From Haladaptatus sp. ZSTT2 (lineage in GTDB: Archaea; Halobacteriota; Halobacteria; Halobacteriales; Halococcaceae): a DNA stretch of 64,000 nucleotides. The DNA is taken from positions 2,170,001-2,234,000 of the forward strand of contig NZ_JBAMHQ010000001.1 of assembly GCF_037081775.1 (NCBI RefSeq). The letters are read 5' to 3'. The translations under genes and the position numbers were made by a program. The notes under the pieces were generated by a model, which saw nothing but the letters and a program-made list of their open reading frames with translations, ran no database searches and had not been told where the DNA came from. Shown in pieces: positions 9,343 to 17,506 of this stretch. The number at the start of each line of letters is the position of its first letter. Within the stretch, counting starts at the first letter, position 1.

Positions 9343-9797
9343 CGTCGAAGGCGACAGCCCGAGCTGTGTTTCGCTCTCAGGTGGCTACGCCCTCTCCTGG
9401 CTGTAGCTTCGACGGTGACCGTGTGAGCAGCGCGCGCTCGGCTCTCCACTCACCGCAAAACTCAATTTTCAGCACTTTCCCCGGGGTTCGAACCCGATTG
9501 TGCAACTCCACAGACTGAGACGGCTCTGTTCGCTCACTTCAGCGTTCTCAGGCTTCGGTTATCTCGGTTATACGTCACCATACAACAGACGGAGGACGCT
9601 CCCGGACGCTTGCTTCGAGGCAGGGACATTGTAGTTCCGAGTGCTGGTATGTCTCGCCGGTTCTGACGCCCTGTTGGCCAACGGTACTTTGCCAAGCTAC
9701 TTGGGCGAGCGGAGTCGTTAATCTATATGTGTTTTTTCACAGCTATTGAGTCCCGGTTCGTTCTTCCGGGGCAGGTGACCGTCGGAGAGGGTTGGTC
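9343..9797. other. Intergenic with one dispersed-repeat copy
   Basis: 455 nt without a credible frame. The central part (about 9430-9545) is a copy of the dispersed repeat also seen at 14.4-14.9 kb (listed separately). A TATA-like AATCTATATG at about 9720 lies upstream of the repeat-protein/phosphate-transporter operon. Confidence 0.6.
9430..9545 (-). repeat. Dispersed repeat, copy 1
   Basis: On the minus strand: GCACAATCGGGTTCGAACCC followed by CGG, preceded by CGAACAGAGCCGTCTCAG and followed about 40 nt later by GGTGAGTGGAGAGC. The same order of words is found at 14810-14935 (minus) and in part at 14400-14505 (plus), with roughly two thirds of positions alike by eye. GGGTTCGAACCC can form a small stem resembling a tRNA T-arm, but no tRNA surrounds it. 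Confidence 0.5.
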
Positions 9798-10586
9798 GTG
9801 AACCCGAGCCGCGTCGACTCCATCGTCGACTTGACCTACGGGCTGTTAATCGCGGTTTCGGTCGGGTTGATCGTAGTCGCCGGGACTGCCATCGGGCTAG
9901 CGTTCGGGTTCGGGGTGCTGGTCTCTTATGTCCTCCACGTTGTCTGGAAGATGGCTCGTTTTGACCCGAACTGGATGACGACGGCCGTAAAGGAGACCGT
10001 CGAGAAAACGGTCAACGAGACAGTGGAGAAGACGGTTGACGAGAAGGTGGGAGAGACGGTCGAAAAGACCGTTGGCGAGACCGTAGAGAAAACGGTTGGA
10101 GAAACCGTGGAGAAGACGGTCGACCAGAAAGTCGGAGAGACAGTCGAAAAGACGGTTGGGGAAACCGTCGAGAAGGCAGTCGGTGAGACAGTGGAGAAGA
10201 CGGTTGGCGAGACCGTAGAGAAGACGGTTGACGAGAAGGTCGGCGAGACGGTCGAGAAAACGGTTGCAGAGACGGTGGAGAAGACGGTTGACGAGAAGGT
10301 CGGCGAGACGGTCGAAAAGACGGTTGGGGAAACCGTCGAGAAGGCAGTCGGTGAGACAGTGGAGAAGACGGTTGACGAGAAGGTTGGCGAAACGGTTGAA
10401 AAGACGGTTGGGGAAACCGTCGAGAAGGCAGTCGGTGAGACAGTGGAGAAGACGGTTGGCGAGACTGTCGAGAAAACGGTCGACGAAAAGGTTGGCGAAA
10501 CAGTGGAGAAAACCTTGGAAGAACAACTGGCGGCCAAGAAGGAAAAGGACGAGACAACCGAGGACGACGAGACAGAGGACCGATGA
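9798..10586 (+). CDS. Membrane-anchored tetrad-repeat protein
   Basis: 262 residues. One or two membrane segments occupy residues ~12-50. Residues ~60-235 are built only from four-residue units of the forms VGET, VEKT, VDEK and VEKA, so valine recurs at every fourth position for about 45 units; a charged tail (KKEKDETTEDDETEDR) ends the protein. A strict 4-residue spacing suggests one long charged helix, probably self-associating, on one face of the membrane. The DNA is correspondingly repetitive. GTG at 9798 is preferred, with GGAGAGG 8 nt upstream; a TTG lies two codons earlier. It overlaps the phosphate transporter start by 4 nt (ATGA), so the two are translationally coupled and probably partners. 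Function unknown. Confidence 0.9.
   Translation: MNPSRVDSIVDLTYGLLIAVSVGLIVVAGTAIGLAFGFGVLVSYVLHVVWKMARFDPNWMTTAVKETVEKTVNETVEKTVDEKVGETVEKTVGETVEKTVGETVEKTVDQKVGETVEKTVGETVEKAVGETVEKTVGETVEKTVDEKVGETVEKTVAETVEKTVDEKVGETVEKTVGETVEKAVGETVEKTVDEKVGETVEKTVGETVEKAVGETVEKTVGETVEKTVDEKVGETVEKTLEEQLAAKKEKDETTEDDETEDR
9990..10515 (+). repeat. Tandem 12/24-nt coding repeats
   Basis: The DNA encoding the tetrad region consists of near-identical 12-nt words such as GAGACGGTCGAAAAGACGGT and variants, with larger identical blocks (for example the block from GTCGGAGAGACAGTCG near 10130 recurs near 10300 and 10390). This is slippage- and recombination-prone sequence, so copy number probably differs among strains. 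Confidence 0.9.
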
Positions 10587-11761
10587 TTAGCGTCCTCCTC
10601 GTCTCTGGCGTCCTTGTTTCGATGTTCGTCGCCTACAACATCGGTGGGTCGACCACGGGCCCGGCGTTCGGGCCTGCTGTCGGTGCCGACGCCATCTCGA
10701 AGCCCGCTGCCGCGGGACTGATGGGCGTATTCTTCTTCATCGGTGCGTGGACGCTCGGCCGGAACGTCGTGGCGAAACTCGGCACTGAACTGGTCGTCGA
10801 TACCGGTATCTTCACGCCCGAATCCTCCATCATGGTTCTCTTTTTCATCGGGATTGCACTGTTGGTCGGGAACGTCTTCGGCGTGCCAGCATCGACCTCG
10901 ATGACTGCTGTGGGTGCAATCGCCGGCCTCGGGCTGGCCGGTGGCGTGTTGAATCTCGCCGTGATGGGCCAGATCGTCATCTGGTGGGTCGTCTCCCCCA
11001 TCATCGGGTTTTGGGTCTCGTTGATCATCGGTCGGTACTTCTACGCCCGGCTGAACGGGATGGTCGCGATGGAGCGCAGCACGGGGCCCCTGTTCGACAT
11101 CGACCGATCGGGCCGTATCCCCATCCCACGAGTCCACCGAACGACAAACCGTCGGGAGCTGGGCGGGACGTTCACCGTCGTCGCAATCGGCTGTCTGATG
11201 GCCTTCTCCTCGGGAACGTCGAACATCGCCAACGCCGTCGCACCGCTGGTCGGCAGTGGCGAACTGGCGATGAACCCGGCCATCATCTTCGGTGGTATCG
11301 CCGTCACCATCGGGGCGTTCACCATCGCCCGACGAACCTTAGAGACGATGGGCAGTGACATCACGGAACTCCCCCTTACTGCGGCCATCGTTGTCGCGTC
11401 GGTTTCCTCGACGCTGGTCGTCTTCCTCTCGGCGCTCGGCATCCCCGCGAGCTTCGTCATCATCGCGACGATGTCTATCGTCGGGTTGGGCTGGGGGCGG
11501 GCGACCCGACCGATGACCGCCTCTGAGATAGTCGTCAGCGACGGCGGGCCACCTGTCAGGGTCGACGCGCTGGCAGCCGACGAGGAGGGCGAAACGCTTC
11601 CCCCCATCGGCGCGGAGAACCCCGAGGACATCCCCCGCCCAGGGGCGCTGTTCAACCCGGTGACGACCGCTCGGGTCGTCCTGATGCAGAACGTTGTGCC
11701 GGCCATCGCGACGGTTGGTTCCTATCTCATGTTCCGCTTTGTCCCGATATTCGGCTTCTGA
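10583..11761 (+). CDS. PiT family inorganic phosphate transporter
   Basis: 392-residue polytopic permease of the PiT/PHO4 family. The duplicated signature is visible: an N-terminal YNIGGSTTGPAFGPAVGA and, after a central hydrophilic region, AFSSGTSNIANAVAPLVGSG. The family imports phosphate (often as a metal-phosphate complex) with H+ or Na+. The start ATG overlaps the end of the upstream tetrad-repeat gene (ATGA). In many organisms PiT is coupled to a PhoU-like DUF47 regulator; here the tetrad-repeat protein takes that position instead. A hydrophilic cytoplasmic or external loop (~residues 310-350) precedes the last membrane segment. Confidence 0.93.
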   Translation: MISVLLVSGVLVSMFVAYNIGGSTTGPAFGPAVGADAISKPAAAGLMGVFFFIGAWTLGRNVVAKLGTELVVDTGIFTPESSIMVLFFIGIALLVGNVFGVPASTSMTAVGAIAGLGLAGGVLNLAVMGQIVIWWVVSPIIGFWVSLIIGRYFYARLNGMVAMERSTGPLFDIDRSGRIPIPRVHRTTNRRELGGTFTVVAIGCLMAFSSGTSNIANAVAPLVGSGELAMNPAIIFGGIAVTIGAFTIARRTLETMGSDITELPLTAAIVVASVSSTLVVFLSALGIPASFVIIATMSIVGLGWGRATRPMTASEIVVSDGGPPVRVDALAADEEGETLPPIGAENPEDIPRPGALFNPVTTARVVLMQNVVPAIATVGSYLMFRFVPIFGF

Positions 11762-12006
11762 GCCGCCGGACAGTTCGCCGTCGCCCACGACGTAGCGACG
11801 GTCTGATTCGTCGAAATTTCGTAGGTGGTGCCTTTCTCTATCCGCGAAGTTTCGAGCGTTTCGATGGTAGGGCTGAGTCGGCCGCGGATGGTTTCGACTG
11901 CCGCCTCGCGTGAATCCCAGTCGTAGCGTTGGGGAATATCCGTACCCGCAGTCGCAACTGCTTGCTGGAAGGTGGAAGCACCCCCATCACTCGCCTTCCA
12001 GACCAT
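11722..12006 (-). CDS. Hypothetical protein, 94 aa
   Basis: Soluble protein with haloarchaeal codon use (mostly G/C third positions) and an amphipathic middle section DSREAAVETIRGRLSPTIET. Start at the ATG at 12006; a TTG two codons earlier also reads. Its 3' end overlaps the convergent phosphate transporter by 40 nt, which weakens the last 13 codons. Size recalls small haloarchaeal regulatory domains (about 90 residues), but no family is recognised. Confidence 0.45.
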   Translation of the reverse strand: MVWKASDGGASTFQQAVATAGTDIPQRYDWDSREAAVETIRGRLSPTIETLETSRIEKGTTYEISTNQTVATSWATANCPAAQKPNIGTKRNMR

Positions 12007-12090
12007 CGCCAACTTCGTGCCTTTTTGACGGTTTCAGACCATCCACCTACGCTAAAAACAGTCATTCCAGCAGAACAGTTCACTCTATGA

Positions 12091-12108
12091 TGTGTGTAAA
12101 CCCACACA
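12091..12108. promoter_or_regulatory. Inverted repeat TGTGTG-N6-CACACA
   Basis: TGTGTG TAAACC CACACA is a perfect 6-bp inverted repeat in the space between the 94-aa gene and the exported 122-aa gene. A similar word, GTGTGAGAAACCCACACAG, lies just before the amidase start at 59833. It may be an operator; no regulator is assigned. Confidence 0.3.
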
Positions 12109-12178
12109 CGGCAGGTTCACGAAACCACATACGCTGAATCAGGGCGGTCATCGTACTGACCAGCACGGATTGAATAAA

Positions 12179-12192
12179 ACAATCGGGATTGT
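12179..12192. promoter_or_regulatory. Palindrome ACAATC-GG-GATTGT
   Basis: A perfect 6-bp inverted repeat with a 2-nt spacer, 66 nt upstream of the exported 122-aa protein start. Possible operator or part of a decayed dispersed repeat, which shares the word CACAATCGG. Confidence 0.3.
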
Positions 12193-12257
12193 GGTTCAAC
12201 AATCGCCACCCACTATTACACTCTGAGGAATAGCCGTCGATGCGGATCATATCGACT

Positions 12258-12626
12258 ATGACTACAAAGAAAGCGGCACTCATCGGCATGCTCGTCGTAA
12301 TGAGCGTCCTCATCGCAGGAACGGGCGGCGTTGCTGCCCAGAGTGACGGCGACACGACCGCCTCTGACTCCTCCGTCGTCGAACTCGGCAGTTTCGACAT
12401 GACTATCAGCGATCTCAAAGTCACAATTAGCGACACCCACCTCCGTGGCACTGGCTTACCGGAGGAATCTATCGATGAGGCTCACTACACCCTCGAAGAG
12501 TCCCACATTGAGACTGATGGATTTCTCATCACCGTGAACGACACGACCTACCAAATCTGTGCAATCGACATCGTCTTCGACGAGGTTGGCCTCGAAATTC
12601 AGAACGTCTCTAGTAGCGACGCGTGA
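12258..12626 (+). CDS. Exported small protein, function unknown
   Basis: 122 residues with a Sec-type signal: Lys pair, hydrophobic core LIGMLVVMSVLIAGTGG, then AQS. The mature part is acidic, rich in Thr/Ser/Asp, and reads as alternating short beta strands (SFDMTISDLKVTISD, FLITVNDTTYQIC), which suggests a small beta sandwich. One cysteine is present. The ATG at 12258 is preferred over one six codons upstream because the signal peptide then has normal length. An insertion element begins only a few bases after the stop, so the native terminator has been separated from the gene. Confidence 0.75.
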   Translation: MTTKKAALIGMLVVMSVLIAGTGGVAAQSDGDTTASDSSVVELGSFDMTISDLKVTISDTHLRGTGLPEESIDEAHYTLEESHIETDGFLITVNDTTYQICAIDIVFDEVGLEIQNVSSSDA

Positions 12627-12760
12627 ATTTCCTCGGGGTCAAGCCCCGAGGCTTCCCGTGGGTTAGTCGGACACTCCCACTCGACCATCGGCCTGATAGC
12701 CTCGAACGGTCGGTTGGGACACGGTCGGCTGATTCACACAGCCCGATGCCTGTCGTCGCA
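12595..12760 (-). ncRNA. Predicted omega (reRNA) of the tnpB element
   Basis: Inferred position only. In characterised IS200/IS605 elements the guide RNA overlaps the tnpB 3' end, folds through the right-end hairpin (here 12631-12651) and takes its guide from the flanking DNA, which here would be the complement of the last codons of the 122-aa exported protein gene (guide starting near 12630 and reading toward 12610). The 5' end is not defined. Confidence 0.35.
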
Positions 12761-14030
12761 GTTTCCGAATATTCGGCAACGTCTTGAGAGCAGGCACATT
12801 TCGATTCAACGACTCCAACCCTTTCTTCGCAATATTCACTGCCGCATTCCGGTCAGCATGGTCTTGCCGACCACACGCTTTGCACTTGAACCGCTTCTTC
12901 CGACGATTCGACCGAGCCGTATGCTCACACTCCGTAAAAGAACACATCTGACTGGTGTAAGCCGGGTCAATATCTTCGCTTGGAATCCCCTCGAACGCCG
13001 CCTTGTACGCGACGAACGAACGGAGTTTGTGAAACGGCAATGAGTGCAACCGACGATTCATCCGAGTGCCATAGTTAATCGAGTCTCGCATATGCTTGAG
13101 GTCTTCAAACACAACGAGTGGCGACTTGAATTGCTGAACCCACTCCACAATCTGGCGGGAGACTTGGTGGAGTTGGTCGTGGACGTATCGCTCCTCTTTG
13201 TTCTCGAACACACGGTCGAACGCTGTCTGCCCAACGTTCTGCATCCGCTTTCGCATCGTGAAGTATCGATGCCGCTCGTGTTTGATTTCCGGGTAGTCGA
13301 TGACCACCGAATCCACAAGGTCGTCTTCACGAAGGGCGGCAAGCGCCACACAGTCCTCGTTAATATCCACTCCCACGACGGTTTGAGCGTCGTGTTTGTC
13401 GTGGACGGTCGCTTCGAGGTGAGTGACGTTGACGTGCAGTTCGTGGTTTCCGTTGCGAACTATCGCTTCGGCTGTTCCAACACGCCATTTGTCGCTTTCG
13501 AGGGCTTGTTCGAGAAGTTCGAGGTTGTCAGGCGAACCACGAAGCGTGCCGTTGACTGGGTTGTATGGTTTGGCACTGATTCGGTAGTGTATCCCGTCGT
13601 CTTTGAGCGTAAGGTTGTATCCTTCGGTGAAGTTCATCCTCAACGGGTATGGGCCAGTTTTCTCATAACTGGGCGTGTTGTAGTCGTCTCGGTCGTAGGA
13701 TTGCTGAAGTGCGTCTAACGACTTGGCGACGACTCGTTGCGTGGTGTTCTTCACGAGGTTTGCCTCGTCTTCCAGACGGGGTGAGATGTTGTCCCAGTCC
13801 ATTCCGTTTGTCGCTAACTGGATGGTCTGGTTGTACACCCATCGGGCTTCGTGATACGCTTCGGAGAGAAGTCGCTCGTCATCGGGTTGGAGTTGGAAGA
13901 CGAGTGTCTTCGTAAGCGACTTCTCCATACACTATTCGACGGACTCAAGTGCTGTAAAGGTATAGATTATCGTTGATAGATTGGGCGTTGTCGGCTTCAC
14001 CCCCGAGGTCAAGCCTCGGGGCACTCGCCT
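12629..14030 (-). mobile_element. IS1341-type element (tnpB only)
   Basis: Bounded by matching hairpins: CCTCGGGG-TCAAG-CCCCGAGG at 12631-12651 (right end) and CCCCGAGG-TCAAG-CCTCGGGG at 14001-14021 (left end). It carries tnpB on the minus strand and no tnpA, so it would move only if a Y1 transposase is supplied in trans. By analogy with studied TnpB systems, an omega (right-end) RNA should read out of the tnpB 3' end through the 12631-12651 hairpin into the flank. Exact outer boundaries are approximate. Confidence 0.8.
12663..13928 (-). CDS. tnpB: TnpB RNA-guided nuclease (IS605 OrfB family), full length
   Basis: 421 residues with all expected parts: N-terminal OrfB_IS605 domain (YHEARWVYNQTIQLA), RuvC motif I GVDINEDC, motif II VFEDLKHMR, zinc ribbon CSFTEC...CKACG and motif III DHADRNAAVNIAKKG, so the D-E-D catalytic triad is intact. 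TnpB proteins cut DNA guided by the RNA made from the element's right end and help retain the element at its donor site. No frameshift is visible, unlike the fragment at 5058-5366. The stop lies just before the right-end hairpin. Confidence 0.93.
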   Translation of the reverse strand: MEKSLTKTLVFQLQPDDERLLSEAYHEARWVYNQTIQLATNGMDWDNISPRLEDEANLVKNTTQRVVAKSLDALQQSYDRDDYNTPSYEKTGPYPLRMNFTEGYNLTLKDDGIHYRISAKPYNPVNGTLRGSPDNLELLEQALESDKWRVGTAEAIVRNGNHELHVNVTHLEATVHDKHDAQTVVGVDINEDCVALAALREDDLVDSVVIDYPEIKHERHRYFTMRKRMQNVGQTAFDRVFENKEERYVHDQLHQVSRQIVEWVQQFKSPLVVFEDLKHMRDSINYGTRMNRRLHSLPFHKLRSFVAYKAAFEGIPSEDIDPAYTSQMCSFTECEHTARSNRRKKRFKCKACGRQDHADRNAAVNIAKKGLESLNRNVPALKTLPNIRKLRRQASGCVNQPTVSQPTVRGYQADGRVGVSD

Positions 14031-14399
14031 TGTACTGCCTGTAGAACGAGAGAAACTCCGTGGTTTCGCAAACGCCACCTTAATTTCCACAATCGACTTC
14101 AGTATGCGAGTTTTCATGCTCAGAGAACTTTGGTTTTCCTCAACAACCCCAATCAAAAGCATCCCCTTAGACTGATTTGACCCTTACTTCCACTCGGTTC
14201 GATTTTCACAGTCCTGCTTCACAATCGGATTTTGGACCGATTTCAGGAGCTCTTCTTCGGTTTCTCTCCAAGTGTATTCATGTGATCTGCCGCCATAGAG
14301 CCTCTCAAGCCCGCGATTTGATTTCTCTTCCATCCTCATTCGACCGGCCAATTCTACCCATTCATCGAAATCTTTCTATTTCGCCTTGAGCCGGAGTTT

Positions 14400-14505
14400 T
14401 AGAGCGCCTCCTCTAGTATTCGGGAATTCAGCCATTCATTCCACAATCGGTGTTTTTCCCCGGTAGAGCGCTTGTACGTAAGATGTAGATGTGAGTGTGG
14501 GGGGT
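14400..14505 (+). repeat. Dispersed repeat, copy 2
   Basis: Core TTCCACAATCGG (14439-14450) followed by TGTTTTTCCCCGG, and 40 nt later GATGTGAGTGTGG. The same spaced words appear in copy 3 in the opposite orientation (core, AACCCCGG, then GATGTGAGTGTGG). Confidence 0.55.
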
Positions 14506-14599
14506 TTTGAGGTGGTGGTCGGTTTGTAGTTTGAAGCCTGTGAACAGGTGTGAGAGGCGTTGAGGAGGGCGATATTGTGGGGTGCTTGATATTCGGGTG

Positions 14600-14690
14600 G
14601 GCATTCGATGAACCATGCTTGAGAGTCAATTTCGCCTTCAGAATTTCCACAATCGGTTAACGTCTGGCGGTTTTCGATTTTACTGGTTTT
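14600..14690 (+). repeat. Dispersed repeat, partial copy
   Basis: Core TTTCCACAATCGG (14644-14656) preceded by TTTCGCCTTCAGA. Similarity to the other copies is limited to the core and the sequence before it (compare TTTCGCCTTGAGCCGGAG at about 14379); the downstream block is missing. Confidence 0.4.
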
Positions 14691-14809
14691 CTACGAGCAT
14701 CACAACTCTTCTCGGTGCGCGATTGGAATATTCAATTCCGTCGAATACAGGTGCTGGGAGGTCGCTATTCCTACAATCTTTAATCTGTCTTCTGTACCCG
14801 ATCCCCCTC

Positions 14810-14935
14810 ACGGTCCGCTCCACACTCACATCAATTCCCCATTCTTACGCCTTCTTCCGGGGTTTCAACCCGATTGTGGAAACCGAACGAGTGCCTGAGA
14901 AGTCTTTGTTCGATAGCTCCACCGATTTGAAGCCC
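14810..14935 (-). repeat. Dispersed repeat, copy 3
   Basis: On the minus strand: ATCGAACAAAGACTTCTCAG, then TTTCCACAATCGGGTTGAAA, CCCCGG, and after ~30 nt GATGTGAGTGTGGAGC. It is similar along its length to copy 1 (9430-9545) and, from the core on, to copy 2. Confidence 0.55.
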
Positions 14936-15138
14936 GAACTCCGAGTGTGAAGATTTTGCTGAAATCCTCGGAGATTGAGAGAAGTGGCGTGCAAGATACA
15001 GAGGGTGTATTCAGCAGCTGAACTGATACCAAACTGATGCAGATTCCCATAGAAATACCACGCCAATCGAAACTCCGAAATTTCTCTTGAGGATGCCCGA
15101 CAGCGGTTGTCGCCGCCTTGGTTGCGGAGGGTGGCGCG

Positions 15139-15528
15139 CTATTCCCGTTCTTCGAGGACAATGGCCCGTGCATCGGCGACGAGACCCCGTGCTCCGGTCA
15201 TCGCATTCGCATCCAGCGCCACCGATGCGCCCACCCCGTCGTCCACTACGAAATTCATCTCGATGACGTTCTCGAAGCACTTGATCATGCACGTCAACTC
15301 CCCGTGGTCATCATTGTAGATGTCCCCATACACCGGAGCAAACAACGACTCCATCACCGAGTCTTCCACCGCCTCCTCGACCTCTTCGGCGGAGTAACGG
15401 GCGGCTACGTCCTCGCGCAGATAGACCACCTCGGTGCCGTCGTGGTCGTATTTGATAATGCTTCGCAGGTTCCCCTCCGCCCGTTTGGTGAAGAACTCCT
15501 CGAGACGGGTCGCTATCCTCATCGCCAT
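15139..15528 (-). CDS. Conserved-looking haloarchaeal protein, 129 aa
   Basis: Acidic soluble protein beginning RIATRLEEFFTKRAEGNLRS, with a helical middle part EEVEEAVEDSVMESLFAPVY, a CMIKCFENVIEMNF strand segment and an alanine-rich C-terminus. The composition is typical of an expressed haloarchaeal protein; I recall similar haloarchaeal proteins of this length, but no biochemical function. A TATA-like TTATTATTA at 15551-15559 sits about 25-30 nt upstream of the ATG, consistent with a leaderless transcript. A second ATG lies at 15522. Confidence 0.8.
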   Translation of the reverse strand: MAMRIATRLEEFFTKRAEGNLRSIIKYDHDGTEVVYLREDVAARYSAEEVEEAVEDSVMESLFAPVYGDIYNDDHGELTCMIKCFENVIEMNFVVDDGVGASVALDANAMTGARGLVADARAIVLEERE

Positions 15529-15923
15529 AGGTGGCTGGTAGGGTGGCCCTGTAATAATAATGATGGTATGATAACAATACTGCAGCCAGCAGGACGTATT
15601 TCATTCCACGTCGAGCGACCCCGACCCGAAAAAGCCCACTAGGGAATATCGAGAACACAGTATCTGAGGTAACTGTTCCTGCTATTGCGCACAACCGCTG
15701 AAGTCTACTCAGGTGCTGTCTAAATTGGCGTGCAACAGACAATGTATGTCGTCGGCAACTCGCCATCGAACGATACGGCGAAAACACCGGACGGTGGCGG
15801 AACCAGAACTGTTGTCCTCTCTCGTACGTTCTAGGCTGAGTCGGCGTCGCCCACCCACGTCGGTCGTTCAAGGGTGATACGGATAAAAATGCTACCTAAA
15901 TCGCGATTTTCTCGTTCCGCCGT
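15529..15923. other. Intergenic, promoter side of the 129-aa gene
   Basis: 395 nt. Next to the 129-aa gene it holds the TATA-like tract; further right no frame with credible composition was found on either strand. The right edge is the 3' end of the APC permease. Confidence 0.5.
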
Positions 15924-17318
15924 TCAGTCGTTCAATTCTTGCTGGCGAAGATGCGACCGCGCTTCGCTCCTGCTCGGGAAGCCACCGGCCAGCCCAAGCA
16001 ATACGGCACCGAGGACACACCACGCGAGGATGATTGCCCACTCGTAGACACCAAGTTCAGATGGCGACCCGGGCATGTAGAGGCCGATGAAGAAGACAGT
16101 CAACGCGAGGGCGAGTGCGCCGACGGCGTAGCCGCCGGGGAGCTTGAACGGCCGTTCCATCGCGGGGTCGCGGTAGCGCAGGACGAGGAACGAGATGACG
16201 ACGAGGAACCACGCGGTGACCAGTCCGAGGCCGCCCGCATTGACAATCCATATGAGCATCTGCTCGCCGAACAGCGGTGCGAGCGCGGCGAGCCCGCCGA
16301 CGAGGACGATTGCGGTCGAGGGCGTGTTGTGTTTCGGGTGGAGCGTGGCGAGTGAGTCGGGGAGCATCTCTGAGTCTGCGAGTGCGTAAATCGCGCGGCT
16401 CGCGCCGAGGACGAACCCGTTCCAACTCGTGAGGATGCCAGCGAGTCCGGCCAGCGCCATGATACGGCCGATGGTCTGGCTGTTGAACGCGATTTCCATC
16501 GCCTTGGCTGCGGGGAGGGCGCTGTCTACGAGCACCGCGCCGGAGGCGACGTGTCCGGCCGCCCAGATAACGGCGATGTAGAACGTGGCGGCACAGACGA
16601 CCGAGATGCCGATGAGGCTCCCGAGGAGCTTTGGCGAGATGTTCGCTTCGCCTGCCGCCTGGGGAATCACGTCGAAGCCGACGAACATGAACGGCGTCAT
16701 GATGGCGACAGTGAACACTCCGCCGATGCCCGCGCCGGCAAACGGTGGGTCTGCGGGCGAGGTACCGTTAAAGAGCGCGCCTGCGAGGAGCGTCGCGCCG
16801 GCGAGCGTGATGACGAGCGCGAGGATGGCCTGGAACTGCGCGGCGGGGCGAACGCCACGGTAGTTCAGGTAGGTGATGACGACAGAACCGATGACGCCGG
16901 TGGCGACCCACGAGGCGTAGACGGGATTTCCGGCGACGGTCCACAGCTCGAAGACGTTGAAGCCGGGGACGATGTAGGCGAGTGCGCTCGGGAGCGCGAT
17001 TGCCTCGAAGGCGACGACGCTCACGTAGCCGAAGATGAGCGCCCACGTACACACGAACGAGCCAATCGGCCCGAGCGCCTTGAGGCTGTAGCTGTGTTCG
17101 CCGCCGACAAACGGCATCGCGGAGGCGAGTTCGCCGTAGATGAGTGAGACGACGCTCACCATGAACCCGCCGAGGATGAACGCCGCGATTGCGCCGGATA
17201 CCCCACTCTGGTCGATGAAGTAGCCGGTCTGTACGATCCAACCCCACCCAATCATTGCGCCGAAGGCGAGCACAAAAATGTCGCGCTTCGAAAGGACGCG
17301 GGAGAGTTCCCCTGCCAT
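15924..17318 (-). CDS. APC superfamily amino acid/amine permease
   Basis: 464 residues and about 12 membrane segments. The N-terminal FAFGAMIGWGWIVQTGYF segment, with its unwound glycine-rich first helix, and YSLKALGPIGSFVCTWAL in helix 3 are typical of the APC family (amino acid/polyamine/organocation transporters). The protein would import an amino acid or amine with H+ or Na+. The neighbouring gene is a divergent ornithine cyclodeaminase-family protein, so an amino acid substrate for that enzyme is possible, but this is context only. Start ATG at 17318 begins with the expected short cytoplasmic tail. Confidence 0.92.
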   Translation of the reverse strand: MAGELSRVLSKRDIFVLAFGAMIGWGWIVQTGYFIDQSGVSGAIAAFILGGFMVSVVSLIYGELASAMPFVGGEHSYSLKALGPIGSFVCTWALIFGYVSVVAFEAIALPSALAYIVPGFNVFELWTVAGNPVYASWVATGVIGSVVITYLNYRGVRPAAQFQAILALVITLAGATLLAGALFNGTSPADPPFAGAGIGGVFTVAIMTPFMFVGFDVIPQAAGEANISPKLLGSLIGISVVCAATFYIAVIWAAGHVASGAVLVDSALPAAKAMEIAFNSQTIGRIMALAGLAGILTSWNGFVLGASRAIYALADSEMLPDSLATLHPKHNTPSTAIVLVGGLAALAPLFGEQMLIWIVNAGGLGLVTAWFLVVISFLVLRYRDPAMERPFKLPGGYAVGALALALTVFFIGLYMPGSPSELGVYEWAIILAWCVLGAVLLGLAGGFPSRSEARSHLRQQELND

Positions 17319-17506
17319 GGTACTATGTCTCGAAGATAAGTTGAATCGCCCTATTTATGGGTTTCTATCCGTTTTGAATGTGTGAAAATAAATGAGGATT
17401 ACACTGCCATTTCACGACTGGAGTGCCGTGTATTTCCCCGCTGTGCAGTGAGCGACCTGCGCCGAAGACGGAAAGAACTACACGCCATCTCCGTCATTGA
17501 GTGCTA

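Larger units (their letters stand above)
14031..15138. other. 1.1-kb low-coding interval with diverged dispersed repeats
   Basis: Noticeably more AT-rich than the surrounding genes, with no frame of normal haloarchaeal codon use on either strand. It contains at least five occurrences of the word TTCCACAATCG or a one-base variant (14085, 14217, 14439, 14644 on plus; 14868-14882 on minus), two of them within longer similar blocks listed separately. It looks like accumulated, decayed mobile or repeat DNA next to the tnpB element. Confidence 0.7.

Noticed and set aside
9470-9505. Possible tRNA remnant (T-arm-like GGGTTCGAACCC)
   Set aside because: No acceptor, D or anticodon arms can be placed; the same region is explained as a dispersed repeat copy.
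9926-11137. Long minus-strand frame opposite the tetrad-repeat and phosphate transporter genes
   Set aside because: It is open because the repetitive coding strand lacks certain codons; the predicted protein is low complexity (SPTVFSTV repeats) and the plus-strand genes are well supported.
14031-15138. CRISPR-like array from recurring TTCCACAATCGG
   Set aside because: Spacing is irregular (about 130-220 nt), copies are diverged and in both orientations, and no cas genes are present.
15311-15871. Minus-strand 186-codon frame upstream of the 129-aa gene
   Set aside because: Overlaps the acidic 129-aa protein in another frame and is rich in Arg/His/Tyr, unlike real proteins here.
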